Notes: generated from the letters alone by a model not told the origin. A stretch of 64,000 bases of DNA from Serratia silvae (GCF_023282985.1 NZ_JAGQDC010000005.1:62001-126000); one strand, 5' to 3'; positions 8,655 through 18,924 are shown, numbered from the stretch's first letter. Program-made: numbers and translations.

Positions 8655-10682
8655 TCAGCCTGGCGTGGGCGCTGTTGTTGCTTGTGGTGGAATGATCGCC
8701 TGCTGTAATTGTTGCAGTGAACAGTAAAGCCGCCAAATCAAACCAGCCAAATCACGGGCCGCCTGCTCTGGATGATGGGCAAGCGCAGAGCTCATGCGCT
8801 GCAATTCTTGCAAGGTGGCGTCCAACGACGCATGCTGAACCCCTTTCTCGGTCATGACGCCCTTCAAACAATGAATACAGACGTCGCGCACGGCAGCCAA
8901 CGGGTCTGATCGGGTTTGCCAATCACGTAGCTGCCAGACCACGTGGCTGCAGTTCAACAACACCACACCCCAGCGCAATAGCCAGGAGCGAGCCTCCTGA
9001 TCCAGGCTTTGATTCAGTTGACTGATGCGGTGATAGATACGCGATTCAAACTGACTTTCGCTTTGCTGCGGTTTCTTACTCAACTGATCGATAAAATCAC
9101 GGCGTAAGGCGCGGATAATGCGTCGGCTTTTGCGTTTGTCTGAGCTTGGCCGCAGGATCTGGAAAGCCAATCCGGCCAACAGCACACCGGCAATCTTGGC
9201 GAGACTGTCATTGATATACCCCTGATAATCGTAGCTCGGAGGATTGGTCACGGTGAGAAACGATCCCATAAACACGATCAACTGACCCCACAGTGGAGCA
9301 TAGGGCGGATTTTGCAGTTTCATCATTTGCATCGTGACTAGGGTCGGGAACAGGAAAGCGCAGAATACCCAAAAGTCGTCGATCTGGATCATCAGGCCAA
9401 ACTTCATCACAAAGCAGAAGGCAAACAGCAGGGAGACGGCTTTCAGTAAGGTGGTAATGGATTTGATCGGCGAAGGCGTAGAGGAATAGAGCACGCAACT
9501 GATGGCGATTAGCGTCAGCGCCGAACTTCCTGAGTCCCATTGGGTGGCGATCCAGTAAGCGCAACCGATCAGAATACACAAAAAGGTGCGTAGCCCGTTG
9601 TAGGCGGCTTCATAGCTGTCAGTATGGCGTGCCAGTGAAGTGACCCGTGGTGGTTCGATATCGCTGGTCTGGGTGGCACTTTCCAGCCGTTGTAGCCAAC
9701 GGGTACATCGCAGATAGAGCCAGCAAAAGTGGCGCAGGCGCAAGAAGAAGGCCCGATGGCGATAATCGGCCGGATCCTGAGGGGCGATGGCGACCAGAAT
9801 ATGTGCCAGCCGATATTTATCGGTGGTGGGATCGCGTAATTCATTCAACAGTTGATCCAACACCCCCGCCAGGTTTTCCGGGCGATCTGGCCAGTTTAAC
9901 AACATGCGGCGCAGGCTGGAGATGACGCTGGTGATACGTAATTGCTGGTGCAGCATGTAGTTGAGAATATTGTTTTGCCGACGTAGCCGGTAATGGCTCC
10001 AGAAGGCTTGAATACGCAGCAGATTCATGGTCAGAATCTGGCCGATAACGCCCTCGTGGGAGGTACGCATCCGCAGGCTGATTTCCGGTTGCCACAGCAT
10101 GGCGGCGTGTTCCAGCAGGCGTAAGTGCATGCGGCGTAGCGATACCAGCAGGGCCTCACCATCTGAGGTGCTTGGTAGGATCATCATCATCAGACCGCCA
10201 CAGAGGATACCGGTGATCACCTCACAGACGCGTGCCTGGGTGATATCAAAAATTTGCTGGGTGTCGGTAATGTTAACCGTGCCAAACACGATGATCGCGG
10301 CGGTATAGCCCGCCAGGGCAAAGGCGTAGGAGACATTGTTCTGGTAGTGGTTGGAAATATAGGTACATAGCCCCAACCAACTGGCAATCGACAGGCTGAA
10401 CAACCAGGGATCGTTCAGGCAACCGGCAATCAGCAGTGAAGCCATAGCACCAAGCAGGCTGCCAAAAATGCGGCCAATGCTCTTGCTGATCACGCCGCCG
10501 ACCGTCGGGAAGCTGACGACGGCGGCAGAGGTCAGTGCCCAATAGGGCTCATCCAGCTGTAAAACGAAGGCGACCCACAGCGCCAGGCACATTGCCAAGG
10601 TATTGCGTAACGCATAGCGCCACTGCCCTGCGGTGGCTTTGCCCCAGGGCGAGCGATTCCATTCAAGAAAAGGCAGGTTCAC
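8655..10682 (-). CDS. ydhK: FUSC-family efflux protein YdhK
   Basis: This 675-residue inner-membrane protein of the fusaric-acid-resistance/aromatic acid exporter family has two blocks of about five membrane helices (roughly residues 25-190 and 370-510), each followed by a long cytoplasmic stretch. The segment [19 protein letters not shown] is characteristic. It starts with GTG at 10682, 3 bases after the ydhJ stop, so translation is probably coupled. With YdhJ and YdhI it forms an AaeAB-like tripartite efflux set; the substrates are unknown. In related bacteria this operon is SlyA-controlled. Confidence 0.92.
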   Translation of the reverse strand: MNLPFLEWNRSPWGKATAGQWRYALRNTLAMCLALWVAFVLQLDEPYWALTSAAVVSFPTVGGVISKSIGRIFGSLLGAMASLLIAGCLNDPWLFSLSIASWLGLCTYISNHYQNNVSYAFALAGYTAAIIVFGTVNITDTQQIFDITQARVCEVITGILCGGLMMMILPSTSDGEALLVSLRRMHLRLLEHAAMLWQPEISLRMRTSHEGVIGQILTMNLLRIQAFWSHYRLRRQNNILNYMLHQQLRITSVISSLRRMLLNWPDRPENLAGVLDQLLNELRDPTTDKYRLAHILVAIAPQDPADYRHRAFFLRLRHFCWLYLRCTRWLQRLESATQTSDIEPPRVTSLARHTDSYEAAYNGLRTFLCILIGCAYWIATQWDSGSSALTLIAISCVLYSSTPSPIKSITTLLKAVSLLFAFCFVMKFGLMIQIDDFWVFCAFLFPTLVTMQMMKLQNPPYAPLWGQLIVFMGSFLTVTNPPSYDYQGYINDSLAKIAGVLLAGLAFQILRPSSDKRKSRRIIRALRRDFIDQLSKKPQQSESQFESRIYHRISQLNQSLDQEARSWLLRWGVVLLNCSHVVWQLRDWQTRSDPLAAVRDVCIHCLKGVMTEKGVQHASLDATLQELQRMSSALAHHPEQAARDLAGLIWRLYCSLQQLQQAIIPPQATTAPTPG

Positions 10683-10685
10683 ACA

Positions 10686-11549
10686 TTAATCCGGCTGATG
10701 AATTGAAATGGTACAAGTGGTACCGGCTACCAGAGGCAGATCGGCCGGAACATCGATCAGCCTGATACGTACCGGCACCCGTTGCGCCAGGCGCACCCAA
10801 GGCACATTGGGCTTCACATCCATCAGTAAATCACTGCTGCTGTCGGCGCTTTGGTCGTAAATGGCCCGGCCAATGCTTTCGACTACCCCTTGCAGCTGAA
10901 TATTGCCGTTATACAACACGATATCCGCCTTACGGCCCTCTCTGATATGCCTGAGTTTAGTCTCTTCGAAATAACCGAGCACATAGAAAGAATGGGTGTC
11001 TACCAACGCCACCAATGGTGTTCCTGCAGTGGCGTAGTTGCCGACGCGGGCCTGTAAGTTGGTGATATAACCGTCGGTTGGGGCATAGATCCGCGTTTTG
11101 CTGAGGTTCCATTTAGCCTGTTCCAGATTCGCCTGCGCCGCCTTATATGAGGCTTTCATTGAAGCGGCGGCCAGGTTTGACTCATCCAGATCTTCAGAAG
11201 AGATGACGTTACGGGGCAGGCTGCGGCGGCGTGCAGCTTCATGATCGGCCTTGGCCATATCTGCCTGCGCTTTGGCCAGCGCTGCCTCAGCATTGTCCAA
11301 TGCAATTTGGTAAGGCACTGGGTCAAGGCTGAAAATCAGACTTCCCGCAGTGACGAACTGGTTATCATGAACCAGTATCTTCTCTAATCTGCCAGAGACT
11401 TCCGGGGTAATATTGACCAGCTCTGCCCGTACCTTACCGTCGCGTGTCCAAGGCGATTGCATGTAGTAATTCCATAACCACCAGCCAGCACAAAGCGCGA
11501 TAGCGCAAACAATAACCGTCGAAAAATACTTTAATGTCTTATGCTTCAT
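10686..11549 (-). CDS. ydhJ: HlyD-type periplasmic adaptor YdhJ
   Basis: This 287-residue membrane fusion protein has one N-terminal membrane anchor (residues 10-28), two biotinyl-lipoyl-like half motifs and a helical hairpin between them, then a beta-barrel domain near TNLQARVGNYATAGTPLV. It should link the YdhK pump to an outer membrane channel. It starts 3 bases after the ydhI stop and ends just before ydhK. Length and order match E. coli ydhIJK. Confidence 0.93.
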   Translation of the reverse strand: MKHKTLKYFSTVIVCAIALCAGWWLWNYYMQSPWTRDGKVRAELVNITPEVSGRLEKILVHDNQFVTAGSLIFSLDPVPYQIALDNAEAALAKAQADMAKADHEAARRRSLPRNVISSEDLDESNLAAASMKASYKAAQANLEQAKWNLSKTRIYAPTDGYITNLQARVGNYATAGTPLVALVDTHSFYVLGYFEETKLRHIREGRKADIVLYNGNIQLQGVVESIGRAIYDQSADSSSDLLMDVKPNVPWVRLAQRVPVRIRLIDVPADLPLVAGTTCTISIHQPD

Positions 11550-11552
11550 GAG

Positions 11553-11789
11553 CTACCAACTCGCGAGGAGCCACAGGGAACCGCTGACGGTAATAACGAA
11601 GATGGAGAGATCCATCAACATGGGGTGCCAGATATCACCGGAGTACATCCAGTCGCGCAACAGATGATGCACCAGTAACCAGAAGACTAATCCGAGTAAG
11701 AAAGCTTTAAATATAGGGGGGAAATAAAGCGATGCACCCAGCACCAGGTCGGGCAGTGGTGACGCAGTATGGAGCCAGGTCGTATTCAC
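11553..11789 (-). CDS. ydhI: DUF1656 small membrane protein YdhI
   Basis: This 78-residue inner-membrane protein is the usual small partner of FUSC-type efflux pairs. The GTG at 11789 gives exactly the E. coli YdhI length and starts at [19 protein letters not shown]; a longer frame upstream is not conserved. Two membrane helices are visible, with the family segment [24 protein letters not shown] half-site of the SlyA type (11791-11796) overlaps the region just before the start. It is the first gene of ydhIJK. Confidence 0.9.
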   Translation of the reverse strand: MNTTWLHTASPLPDLVLGASLYFPPIFKAFLLGLVFWLLVHHLLRDWMYSGDIWHPMLMDLSIFVITVSGSLWLLASW

Positions 11790-11940
11790 GTTAGCAATCC
11801 CTATGAGTGAATATGAAGAATGTTTGCATAGAGGATAACCAATTCTTGATAAGAATGTGTTTATTTTTACGATTTGGATTATATACATTTGTGTTTTTAA
11901 TGTTATTTAACCAAAATGGGCTACACTTTGAGGATTAATG

Positions 11941-11952
11941 TTAGCATGCTAA
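11941..11952. promoter_or_regulatory. SlyA operator in the slyA/ydhI divergent region
   Basis: TTAGCATGCTAA is a perfect 12-base palindrome that differs from the SlyA consensus TTAGCAAGCTAA at one base. It lies 17 bases before the slyA GTG start, a position suited to autoregulation, and within reach of the divergent ydhI promoter. Confidence 0.85.
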
Positions 11953-11968
11953 CTATGAGGAGGGGGAA

Positions 11969-12403
11969 GTGGAATCAACGTTAGGTTCAGATTTAGCACG
12001 ATTAGTTCGTGTTTGGCGTGCGCTGATCGATCATCGGCTAAAGCCGTTGGAGCTCACACAAACGCATTGGGTTACATTGCACAATATCAATCGGTTACCT
12101 CCTGAGCAGTCGCAAATTCAATTGGCAAAAGCGATCGGTATTGAGCAGCCTTCATTGGTTCGTACCTTGGATCAGCTGGAAGATAAAGGGTTGATCACCC
12201 GTCACACTTGCTCCAACGATCGACGTGCCAAGCGCATCAAATTGACCGAGGCGGCTGAGCCGATTATTCGCGAAGTGGATAGTGTGATCACGTCGACCAG
12301 AGGTGAAATTCTTAGTGGTATCTCGGCAGAAGAAGTAAAACTTTTAGTAGGTCTGATTAGCAAACTGGAACAGAACATCATCGAACTGCAAGAAAAACAA
12401 TAA
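11969..12403 (+). CDS. slyA: MarR-family regulator SlyA
   Basis: This 144-residue winged-helix dimer binds small phenolic ligands and both activates and represses genes, often by competing with H-NS. The recognition segment [20 protein letters not shown] and the wing [11 protein letters not shown] are nearly identical to E. coli SlyA, and the length is the same. It starts with GTG behind a strong GAGGAGGGGGA site. It is divergent from ydhIJK and convergent with slyB, as in E. coli. Confidence 0.97.
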   Translation: MESTLGSDLARLVRVWRALIDHRLKPLELTQTHWVTLHNINRLPPEQSQIQLAKAIGIEQPSLVRTLDQLEDKGLITRHTCSNDRRAKRIKLTEAAEPIIREVDSVITSTRGEILSGISAEEVKLLVGLISKLEQNIIELQEKQ

Positions 12404-12447
12404 ATCCAGTGCCTTTTTTATTCAGTTAAGTCACAGCAACAAACAAA

Positions 12448-12473
12448 AACCGGAGGCCCAGGGGCCTCCGGTT
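12448..12473. terminator. Terminator between slyA and slyB
   Basis: An 11-bp stem (AACCGGAGGCC with GGCCTCCGGTT) has a short loop. On the minus strand it is followed by TTTTTG, making it a strong Rho-independent terminator for slyB; it can also stop slyA transcripts. Confidence 0.85.
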
Positions 12474-12492
12474 GTGCATTCAGGCGAGTACG

Positions 12493-12957
12493 TTACAGTG
12501 GAGAAACGGTAACGGTACTGCCGTTTTGCGCCATACGAACGCGCTGACCCGGGCTGAATTTAGTTGACCCGGCTTTCTGAACCACCACGATATTTTCTTT
12601 ATTATCGGTTTTGATTTCCAGCTCCCAAGCATTGCTACGGCTAGCTGCGCTACCGACGCTGTCGCCTACCACACCGCCGGCTACGGCGCCCGCTGCGGTT
12701 GCCAGGCTACGACCAGTGCCGCCACCGATGGTATTCCCCAGGAATCCACCCAGGACTGCGCCACCGATAGTGCCAAGCATGCTTGAGCCCTCATCGCCCT
12801 GAATTTGCACTTGGCGTACGGATACCAAGGTCCCAAAGGTCACGGTTTGTACCTGCTTGGCCTGAGAGGCGGAATAGACATCACCGGACGCGGTTTGGTT
12901 TGCACAACCCGCCAGTGTGACTGAGGCGAGAGCGACAACGAGAAGACGCTTGATCAT
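12493..12957 (-). CDS. slyB: Outer membrane lipoprotein SlyB
   Basis: This 154-residue lipoprotein has a lipobox LAGC with the lipidated Cys at position 18. A glycine-zipper region (GTIGGAVLGGFLGNTIGG) covers about residues 65-110 and is typical of the SlyB/Pcp family that stabilises the outer membrane. The ATG at 12957 with AGGAG upstream is chosen over an in-frame upstream start, because the signal peptide begins there. SlyB is PhoP-regulated in E. coli; no clear PhoP box was seen here. Confidence 0.95.
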   Translation of the reverse strand: MIKRLLVVALASVTLAGCANQTASGDVYSASQAKQVQTVTFGTLVSVRQVQIQGDEGSSMLGTIGGAVLGGFLGNTIGGGTGRSLATAAGAVAGGVVGDSVGSAASRSNAWELEIKTDNKENIVVVQKAGSTKFSPGQRVRMAQNGSTVTVSPL

Positions 12958-13301
12958 ATAAAGCTCCTGCAGTTGGTAATCCAGATCTGGGAGGTAGGCC
13001 CAAACCAAGTTCTATAAATATTACAGCAAATAGGGCCGAATCGGCCATGAGCTGTCTCTGTATACAGCTTAGCTTTTCTCTGTTCAACCAATAATAAACG
13101 GTGGTTTAGCTTTATGACAGAACTGAAAGCAAATAACCGGTGCTTTTATCCCTCCCCCTGAATTGTTGAATATGTAACCAATTCTCAGCATAAAATAAAC
13201 AACATCGCTCACAGGCCGTAAAAAAGGCATCATAATTCATGGCGTTAATCCCACAATTCTGGTCTATTTACGGGGTGAAAACGGTTGCAAGGATATTGCT
13301 A
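12958..13301. other. Divergent slyB/anmK promoter region, 344 bases
   Basis: No gene was found. It holds the promoters of slyB (minus) and anmK (plus), a GGCCGA-A-TCGGCC inverted repeat at 13034-13046 and a CTGT-N8-ACAG palindrome at 13052-13067. No credible small open frame with a ribosome site was seen. Confidence 0.6.
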
Positions 13302-14423
13302 ATGAAGTCAGGCCGCTATATTGGTGTTATGTCTGGCACCAGTCTGGATGGGATCGACGTGGTGCTTGCCGCTATCGATGAACGTATGGTGGCGCAACAG
13401 GCAAGCTATAGCCATCCAATGCCGATCCAATTGAAAAAAGATATTCTGGGGATGTGCCAAGGGCAGCAGACCACGCTTTCTGCCGTAGGGCGGTTGGATG
13501 CGCAGTTGGGCACGCTGTTCGGTGAAGCGGTGCTGGGGCTGTTAAAACAGACTGGTATTCCGGCCCATGAAATCACCGCCATTGGCTGTCATGGCCAAAC
13601 GGTGTGGCATGAACCGGAGGGTGAGACGCGCTTTTCGATGCAGCTTGGGGACAATAACCGGGTAGCGGCGTTGACCAATATCACCACCGTGGGGGATTTT
13701 CGCCGCCGTGATATGGCCTATGGAGGCCAGGGGGCGCCCTTGGTTCCCGCGTTTCATCAGGCTTTATTAGCTCACCCGACTGAGCGCCGTATGGTGCTGA
13801 ATATTGGCGGCATCGCCAACCTGTCATTGTTACTGCCAGGCGCACCGGTGCGTGGTTTTGATACCGGGCCGGGGAATATGCTGCTGGATGCGTGGGTATG
13901 GCGCCACCGCTCGCAACCGTACGATAAAGACGGCCTTTGGGCGATGGGAGGGCGCGTATGCTTACCGTTATTGCAGCAGATGTTGGCCGATCCTTATTTC
14001 GCCTTACCGGCACCGAAAAGTACCGGTCGAGAATATTTCAATATCAGCTGGTTGGAAAAACAGCTGGCGACGTTACCTGGGTTAACCCCAGTGGATGTGA
14101 TGAGCACGCTGGTGGAGCTGACCGCGACCACCATTAGCGAGCAGGTGATGCTGGCTGGGGGCTGTGAGCGGCTACTGGTCTGCGGCGGCGGTGCCCGTAA
14201 TCCACTGCTGATGGCGCGAATGTCCGCTTTACTACCGGGTACCGAGGTGGCTACCACCGATCACTTTGGCGTCAGTGGGGATGACATGGAGGCGTTGGCC
14301 TTCGCCTGGCTGGCATTCCGGACCATTTCCGGTCTGCCGGGTAATCTGCCTTCGGTTACCGGTGCCTGTTGTGAAACCCTGCTGGGTGGGATTTATCCGG
14401 TTTTGTCATTGGGCCGCCGCTAG
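13302..14423 (+). CDS. anmK: Anhydro-N-acetylmuramic acid kinase
   Basis: This 373-residue cytosolic enzyme cleaves the 1,6-anhydro ring of anhydroMurNAc and phosphorylates it to MurNAc-6-phosphate in peptidoglycan recycling. Conserved segments include [45 protein letters not shown] and [11 protein letters not shown]. The ATG at 13302 follows AAGGATATT and gives the E. coli start MKSGR; an upstream in-frame start is not conserved. The order slyB-anmK-mliC-pdxH matches E. coli. Confidence 0.96.
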   Translation: MKSGRYIGVMSGTSLDGIDVVLAAIDERMVAQQASYSHPMPIQLKKDILGMCQGQQTTLSAVGRLDAQLGTLFGEAVLGLLKQTGIPAHEITAIGCHGQTVWHEPEGETRFSMQLGDNNRVAALTNITTVGDFRRRDMAYGGQGAPLVPAFHQALLAHPTERRMVLNIGGIANLSLLLPGAPVRGFDTGPGNMLLDAWVWRHRSQPYDKDGLWAMGGRVCLPLLQQMLADPYFALPAPKSTGREYFNISWLEKQLATLPGLTPVDVMSTLVELTATTISEQVMLAGGCERLLVCGGGARNPLLMARMSALLPGTEVATTDHFGVSGDDMEALAFAWLAFRTISGLPGNLPSVTGACCETLLGGIYPVLSLGRR

Positions 14424-14466
14424 CTCTGTTAGGATAAAGAAAGGTTACTATCTTAAGGAGCGCCTG

Positions 14467-14769
14467 ATGAAAAAAATAGCGATGGTTGCCGGGATTCTCG
14501 TGTTGGCAGGTTGCAGCTACGTGATCCCGCAAAAGAGCGAAACGCTGCACTATCAATGCGGAACGACGCCGCTCACCGTGCATCTCAATGGTGAAGAGAG
14601 TACGGTCAGCTTTCTGATGGACGGTGAACAGCTGAAGCTGAAACAGGTGCTGGCGGCGTCTGGTGCCAAATACAGCGACGGTAAATACACCTTCTGGTCG
14701 AAAGGGCAAAGTGCTTTTGTCGAGCGCGATGATAAAGTGATCATGAGCGACTGCGTGCTGACTCAATAA
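14467..14769 (+). CDS. mliC: Membrane-bound lysozyme inhibitor of C-type lysozyme
   Basis: This 100-residue lipoprotein protects peptidoglycan from host lysozyme at the periplasmic side of the outer membrane. The signal peptide MKKIAMVAGILVLAGC ends in a lipobox with Cys16. The mature part has the MliC beta-barrel pattern LHYQCGTTPLTVHL and FVERDDKVIMSDC, with the two disulfide cysteines. The start has AAGGAG upstream. An in-frame longer frame overlapping anmK is not the real start. Confidence 0.93.
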   Translation: MKKIAMVAGILVLAGCSYVIPQKSETLHYQCGTTPLTVHLNGEESTVSFLMDGEQLKLKQVLAASGAKYSDGKYTFWSKGQSAFVERDDKVIMSDCVLTQ

Positions 14770-14857
14770 ACCTACCTTGTAGCAGCAGAATGATTGAGAT
14801 CCTGCAGCTACAGGCGCAGAATATGACAACGAATTTACCGCTTGGTTGCTAACCCAG

Positions 14858-15511
14858 ATGACTGATAATAATGAGTTTGATGTGGCGGATCTGCGCCGTG
14901 AATATACCCGTGGCGGGCTGCGTCGTAACGATTTGACCGCCAACCCCCTGGATTTGTTCGAACGCTGGCTCAAACAGGCTTGTGAAGCGCGTCTGGCCGA
15001 TCCTACCGCCATGTGCGTTGCTACCGTGGATGAACAGGGGCAACCTTTCCAGCGCATCGTGCTGCTCAAGCACTTTGATGATCAGGGCCTGGTGTTTTAT
15101 ACCAACCTTGGCAGCCGCAAAGCGCAACAGCTGGCGCAAAACCCGCATATCAGCCTGCTGTTCCCGTGGCATATGCTGGATCGTCAGGTGATGTTCCTCG
15201 GCAAGGCCGAGCGGCTATCGACGCTGGAAGTGATGAAGTATTTCAACAGTCGGCCCAAAGACAGCCAGATCGGCGCTTGGGTGTCGCAACAGTCAACGCG
15301 CATCTCTGCCCGTGGCATCCTGGAAAGCAAGTTCCTCGAACTGAAGCAAAAATTTCAGCAAGGGGAAGTGCCATTGCCCAGTTTCTGGGGCGGTTTCCGC
15401 GTTAAGTTTGACTCCGTTGAGTTTTGGCAAGGGGGCGCACACCGGTTGCACGACCGTTTCCTGTATCAACGCGAAGGAAATGACTGGAAAATTGACCGAC
15501 TGGCACCCTGA
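14858..15511 (+). CDS. pdxH: Pyridoxamine/pyridoxine 5'-phosphate oxidase
   Basis: This 217-residue FMN enzyme oxidises pyridoxine- or pyridoxamine-5'-phosphate to pyridoxal-5'-phosphate in vitamin B6 synthesis and salvage. Family segments include [63 protein letters not shown] and the C-terminal [18 protein letters not shown]. The ATG at 14858 gives the E. coli-like start; the ribosome site is weak. It precedes tyrS as in E. coli. Confidence 0.97.
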   Translation: MTDNNEFDVADLRREYTRGGLRRNDLTANPLDLFERWLKQACEARLADPTAMCVATVDEQGQPFQRIVLLKHFDDQGLVFYTNLGSRKAQQLAQNPHISLLFPWHMLDRQVMFLGKAERLSTLEVMKYFNSRPKDSQIGAWVSQQSTRISARGILESKFLELKQKFQQGEVPLPSFWGGFRVKFDSVEFWQGGAHRLHDRFLYQREGNDWKIDRLAP

Positions 15512-15652
15512 TAGACGGAAAATCCCCCTTAAGCGCTGGCACTGATGCCGCTGGCGCTTTATTCTATGCGCTACCCCGAATTTTATGATTTTCGCCAATG
15601 GGCGAAGGCCGTGTACCGGCAAAGGTGCATTCGTTTATACATGGAGAAATTG

Positions 15653-16927
15653 ATGGCTAGCATCAACCTGATTCAACAACTGCAAGAGCGGGGCCTGGTG
15701 GCTCAAGTGACGGACGAGGAAGCGTTAGCAGAGCGACTGGCGCAAGGGCCAATTGCACTGTATTGCGGCTTCGATCCGACCGCTGACAGCTTGCATTTGG
15801 GCCATCTGGTGCCTCTGCTGTGCCTGAAGCGTTTCCAACTGGCCGGCCATACGCCGGTAGCGTTGGTAGGTGGCGCGACCGGTATGATCGGCGACCCGAG
15901 CTTTAAAGCCGCCGAACGCAAACTCAACACCACGGAAACGGTCAACGAATGGGTCGAGAAAATCCGCAAGCAGGTTTCTCCGTTCCTCGATTTCGACTGT
16001 GGCAGCAACAGCGCCATTGCGGCCAACAACTACGATTGGTTTGGCGGCATGAACGTGCTGACCTTCCTGCGTGACATCGGTAAACACTTCTCGGTAAACC
16101 AGATGATCAACAAGGAAGCGGTTAAGCAGCGTCTGAACCGTGATGATTCCGGGATCTCCTTCACCGAGTTTTCCTATAACCTGTTGCAAGGGTACGACTT
16201 CTCAGAGCTGTATAACCGCCATCAGGTGGAACTGCAGATCGGGGGTTCCGACCAGTGGGGCAACATCACCTCGGGTATCGACCTGACTCGCCGCATGCAC
16301 CAGAAACAGGTGTTCGGCCTGACGGTGCCGTTGATTACCAAGGCTGACGGTACCAAGTTTGGTAAAACCGAAGGCGGCGCGGTATGGCTGGCCCCGGAAA
16401 AAACCAGTCCGTACAAATTCTACCAGTTCTGGATCAACACCGCGGATGCGGACGTTTATCGTTTCCTGAAGTTTTTCACCTTCCTGAGCATTGAAGAGAT
16501 TAATGCGCTGGAAGAAGAAGACAAGAACAGCGGCAAAGCACCGCGCGCCCAGTATGTGCTGGCTGAAGAAGTGACCGGTATGGTGCATGGTGCAGAAGGA
16601 TTGGCCGCGGCGAAACGTATCACCCAGAGCCTGTTCTCTGGTGCACTGCACGAAATGACCGAGGCGGACTTTGCGCAGTTGGCACAGGACGGCATGCCAT
16701 CCATCAAGCTGGAGAACGATGCGGATCTGCAACAGGCATTGGTGAATGCAGAGCTGGTTCCTTCACGCGGGCAGGCTCGCACCATGATCGGTTCCAACGC
16801 GGTGACCATCAACGGCGAGAAGCAGTCCAATCCGGAATATCTGTTCAGCGACAGCGATCGCCTGTTCGGCCGTTACACGCTGCTGCGTCGCGGCAAAAAA
16901 CATTACTGCCTGGTTGACTGGAAGTAA
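15653..16927 (+). CDS. tyrS: Tyrosyl-tRNA synthetase
   Basis: This 424-residue class I aminoacyl-tRNA synthetase charges tRNA-Tyr. The HIGH motif is HLGH at residues 48-51 and the KMSKS motif appears as KFGKT near residue 235. A C-terminal S4-like RNA-binding domain covers the last 70 residues. The ATG at 15653 follows ATGGAGAAATTG and gives the exact E. coli length; the longer in-frame start at 15545 is not conserved. A strong terminator follows, and pdxY is not downstream. Confidence 0.98.
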   Translation: MASINLIQQLQERGLVAQVTDEEALAERLAQGPIALYCGFDPTADSLHLGHLVPLLCLKRFQLAGHTPVALVGGATGMIGDPSFKAAERKLNTTETVNEWVEKIRKQVSPFLDFDCGSNSAIAANNYDWFGGMNVLTFLRDIGKHFSVNQMINKEAVKQRLNRDDSGISFTEFSYNLLQGYDFSELYNRHQVELQIGGSDQWGNITSGIDLTRRMHQKQVFGLTVPLITKADGTKFGKTEGGAVWLAPEKTSPYKFYQFWINTADADVYRFLKFFTFLSIEEINALEEEDKNSGKAPRAQYVLAEEVTGMVHGAEGLAAAKRITQSLFSGALHEMTEADFAQLAQDGMPSIKLENDADLQQALVNAELVPSRGQARTMIGSNAVTINGEKQSNPEYLFSDSDRLFGRYTLLRRGKKHYCLVDWK

Positions 16928-16980
16928 TCTGAGCGGGCGCGCCCCAATATGGCGGGTCGGTTAAAGTTTGTCAGCAGTCT

Positions 16981-17010
16981 AAGGGGCCCAATGTGGCCCC
17001 TTTCTTTTAT
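16981..17010 (+). terminator. tyrS terminator
   Basis: AAGGGGCC and GGCCCCTT arms (16981-16988 and 16995-17002) enclose a 6-base loop and are followed by TCTTTTATT. This is a typical Rho-independent terminator 54 bases after the tyrS stop. Confidence 0.85.
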
Positions 17011-17017
17011 TCAGTCT

Positions 17018-17620
17018 TTATAGACCTTCTGCACTCAACGTAGCTGCCACCGCCGGGCGAGCCGCGACACGATCAAAATAAGCCGTCAGGTGCGTGTGCT
17101 TCTTGAGATCAAATTGTAACGCTTTCGCCCAACGCAACACGGTGAACAGGTACGCATCCGCCACGCTGAAACGTTGTCCCAACAGATAATGCTGTTTTTC
17201 CAGCACCGAGTCCAGGTAGCTGAACTGGCTGGCTAGCTTATCGCGGGCAATCGCTTTGTATTCATCCGGCGTCTTCGGGTTAAACAGCGGGCTGAAGCCT
17301 TTGTGCAGCTCGGTTGCCACGTAGTTCAGCCATTCGATCGCATGATAGCGTGAAAGGGTGCCAGCGGCCGGGATCAGGTTACGATCCGGTACGCGATCCG
17401 CCAAGTATTGCACAATCGCCACGCCTTCGGTCAGCAGGCTGCCATCGTCAAGTACCAACGCTGGAACTTGTCCCTTAGGGTTGATTGCCAGATAGTCGGC
17501 ACCACTTTCGGTTTTCTTGTGTGCTAAATCGACTTTCTCTGCGGTGAAATCCAACCCGGCCTCACGTAACACGATGTGAGGAGACAGGGAACAGGCACCG
17601 GCTTTATAGAACAGTTTCAT
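17018..17620 (-). CDS. gstA: Glutathione S-transferase, beta class
   Basis: This 200-residue cytosolic enzyme conjugates glutathione to electrophiles and supports peroxide defence. The N-terminal thioredoxin-fold domain begins [18 protein letters not shown] with the beta-class Cys10; the [15 protein letters not shown] and [11 protein letters not shown] segments bind glutathione. The C-terminal helical domain starts near residue 88. Length and place beside tyrS agree with E. coli gstA. Confidence 0.95.
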   Translation of the reverse strand: MKLFYKAGACSLSPHIVLREAGLDFTAEKVDLAHKKTESGADYLAINPKGQVPALVLDDGSLLTEGVAIVQYLADRVPDRNLIPAAGTLSRYHAIEWLNYVATELHKGFSPLFNPKTPDEYKAIARDKLASQFSYLDSVLEKQHYLLGQRFSVADAYLFTVLRWAKALQFDLKKHTHLTAYFDRVAARPAVAATLSAEGL

Positions 17621-17717
17621 CGAAAACTCCTTGATGGTGATGAAGGACAGGCAGGTTTAACCCCCCATCCTAGTCCTAGGCCAGAAAAATTACAGCGGTT
17701 TTGCCAACAATATTTTA

Positions 17718-18599
17718 TTACTCCGCCAGAGTGAGCTGTGGCATCTGCGCCAGTAAATCGGTGATCTGCTGCTGCAATGCCTGTGGCGCGGTTTGCATTG
17801 GGGAGCGGAGTTCGTTTTTTATCAGCCCCTGCTGCGACAGGGCGGCTTTTACCGGGCCTGGGTTCGGGTAGCTGAACATCTGTTGGATCATTGGCAGCAG
17901 GGTATAGAAATTGCTACGTGCGGCGTCTAAATCGCCTTGTGCCACTTGCTCCACCAAGGCAACAAAGCGGTCCGGGTGCAGGTGTGCCGCAGCGGAAATC
18001 GCACCACTGCCACCCAGACATAGCGTGGTCAGGATCAGATGGTCTTCGCCGGTCAGCACGTCGATCTCGCCGTCGTGGATCAACGCCATGGTAGCCTCGG
18101 GGCTGCCGCCACAATCTTTGATTGCTTTGATCTGCGGGTGGCGGGCGAGTTGCCGCAGCGTTGCCAGCTCAAAGGTTGCCCCGGTGCGATAAGGCACATT
18201 ATACAAAATCACCGGCACGTGAGAGGCATCGGCAAGGCGGGTAAAATACTCCACCAGGCCCGCCTGCGAAGGACGAATATAATACGGGGCGGGGATCAGC
18301 ACCCCGGCGATATCGCGCTGGTTAATGGCCTGCTGCATCTGTAGGGTGCTAACCATGTTATTACCCGAAAGCCCCATGACTACCTGCCGGGCTGGCACCA
18401 CCTCGAGAACGGCATCCAGCACCGCCAACTGTTCTTCTTTGCTCAGGGCCGCGGCTTCGCCGGTTGAACCACAAACCACCACGCCAGCGACGCCTTTGGC
18501 GATTAAATGCTGAGCCAGCCTTTTGACTGCCGGGAAATCGACGTCGTCATCATTGAATGGGGTAACCAGTGCGACCCAAATACCAGAAAATGAAGCCAT
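17718..18599 (-). CDS. DapA-like aldolase (dihydrodipicolinate synthase family)
   Basis: This 293-residue TIM-barrel Schiff-base aldolase keeps the key residues of E. coli DapA: Ser45-Thr46 (GSTGE), Tyr106-Tyr107 (APYYIRPSQ), Tyr133, Arg138 (LYNVPYRTG) and Lys161 (AIKDCGG). Arg138 is the residue that binds aspartate-semialdehyde in true dihydrodipicolinate synthases, so that activity is possible. However, the gene is not in the usual dapA-bamC setting and is probably a paralogue; a related lyase role cannot be excluded. A structured leader with a 10-bp inverted repeat precedes it. Confidence 0.85.
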   Translation of the reverse strand: MASFSGIWVALVTPFNDDDVDFPAVKRLAQHLIAKGVAGVVVCGSTGEAAALSKEEQLAVLDAVLEVVPARQVVMGLSGNNMVSTLQMQQAINQRDIAGVLIPAPYYIRPSQAGLVEYFTRLADASHVPVILYNVPYRTGATFELATLRQLARHPQIKAIKDCGGSPEATMALIHDGEIDVLTGEDHLILTTLCLGGSGAISAAAHLHPDRFVALVEQVAQGDLDAARSNFYTLLPMIQQMFSYPNPGPVKAALSQQGLIKNELRSPMQTAPQALQQQITDLLAQMPQLTLAE

Positions 18600-18890
18600 G
18601 TTAAACTCCTGCTGCGTGACCGACTAGGAGTCAGATGAGAAAACCAGAGAGGAGCATCGCGTTGCACACCATCCAGTCAGCTCATCTGACGGGACAGCGC
18701 GCCCCGGTCAAATGAGCGGCTGTTTCTTTGAAGTAAGCGCCAAAGCCTCACCCACGGTCAACGCGGTTTGCTGCGGTGCGGCCTGTTGGATGAAAGGGGA
18801 CATGGCGATCTCGTAACCTGTGAATGTCATCCGATAGTGGACAGGTCACGGTTAGCTGTCAATGGATAACCAGATGATAATAGGGATATT
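18600..18890 (-). promoter_or_regulatory. Structured 5' leader of the DapA-like gene, with a possible 31-codon ORF
   Basis: Bases 18630-18639 and 18681-18690 are perfect 10-base inverted copies (GTCAGATGAG / CTCATCTGAC) around a 41-base loop. On the minus strand the hairpin lies between a small open frame (18803 to 18708, 31 codons, MSPFIQQAAPQQ...) and the DapA-like start. No lysine riboswitch core or other known riboswitch was recognised. This may be a leader-peptide or attenuator arrangement, inferred from structure only. Confidence 0.35.
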
Positions 18891-18924
18891 AATAATAGTT
18901 GGGTGCAGATGAGTCTGGCTTATC

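Noticed and set aside
13090-13230. PhoP box upstream of slyB
   Set aside because: SlyB is PhoP-regulated elsewhere, but only a single GGTTTA-like hexamer was seen and the second half is poor.
18600-18890. Lysine riboswitch before the DapA-like gene
   Set aside because: The conserved lysine-riboswitch core was not found; only a simple inverted repeat is present.
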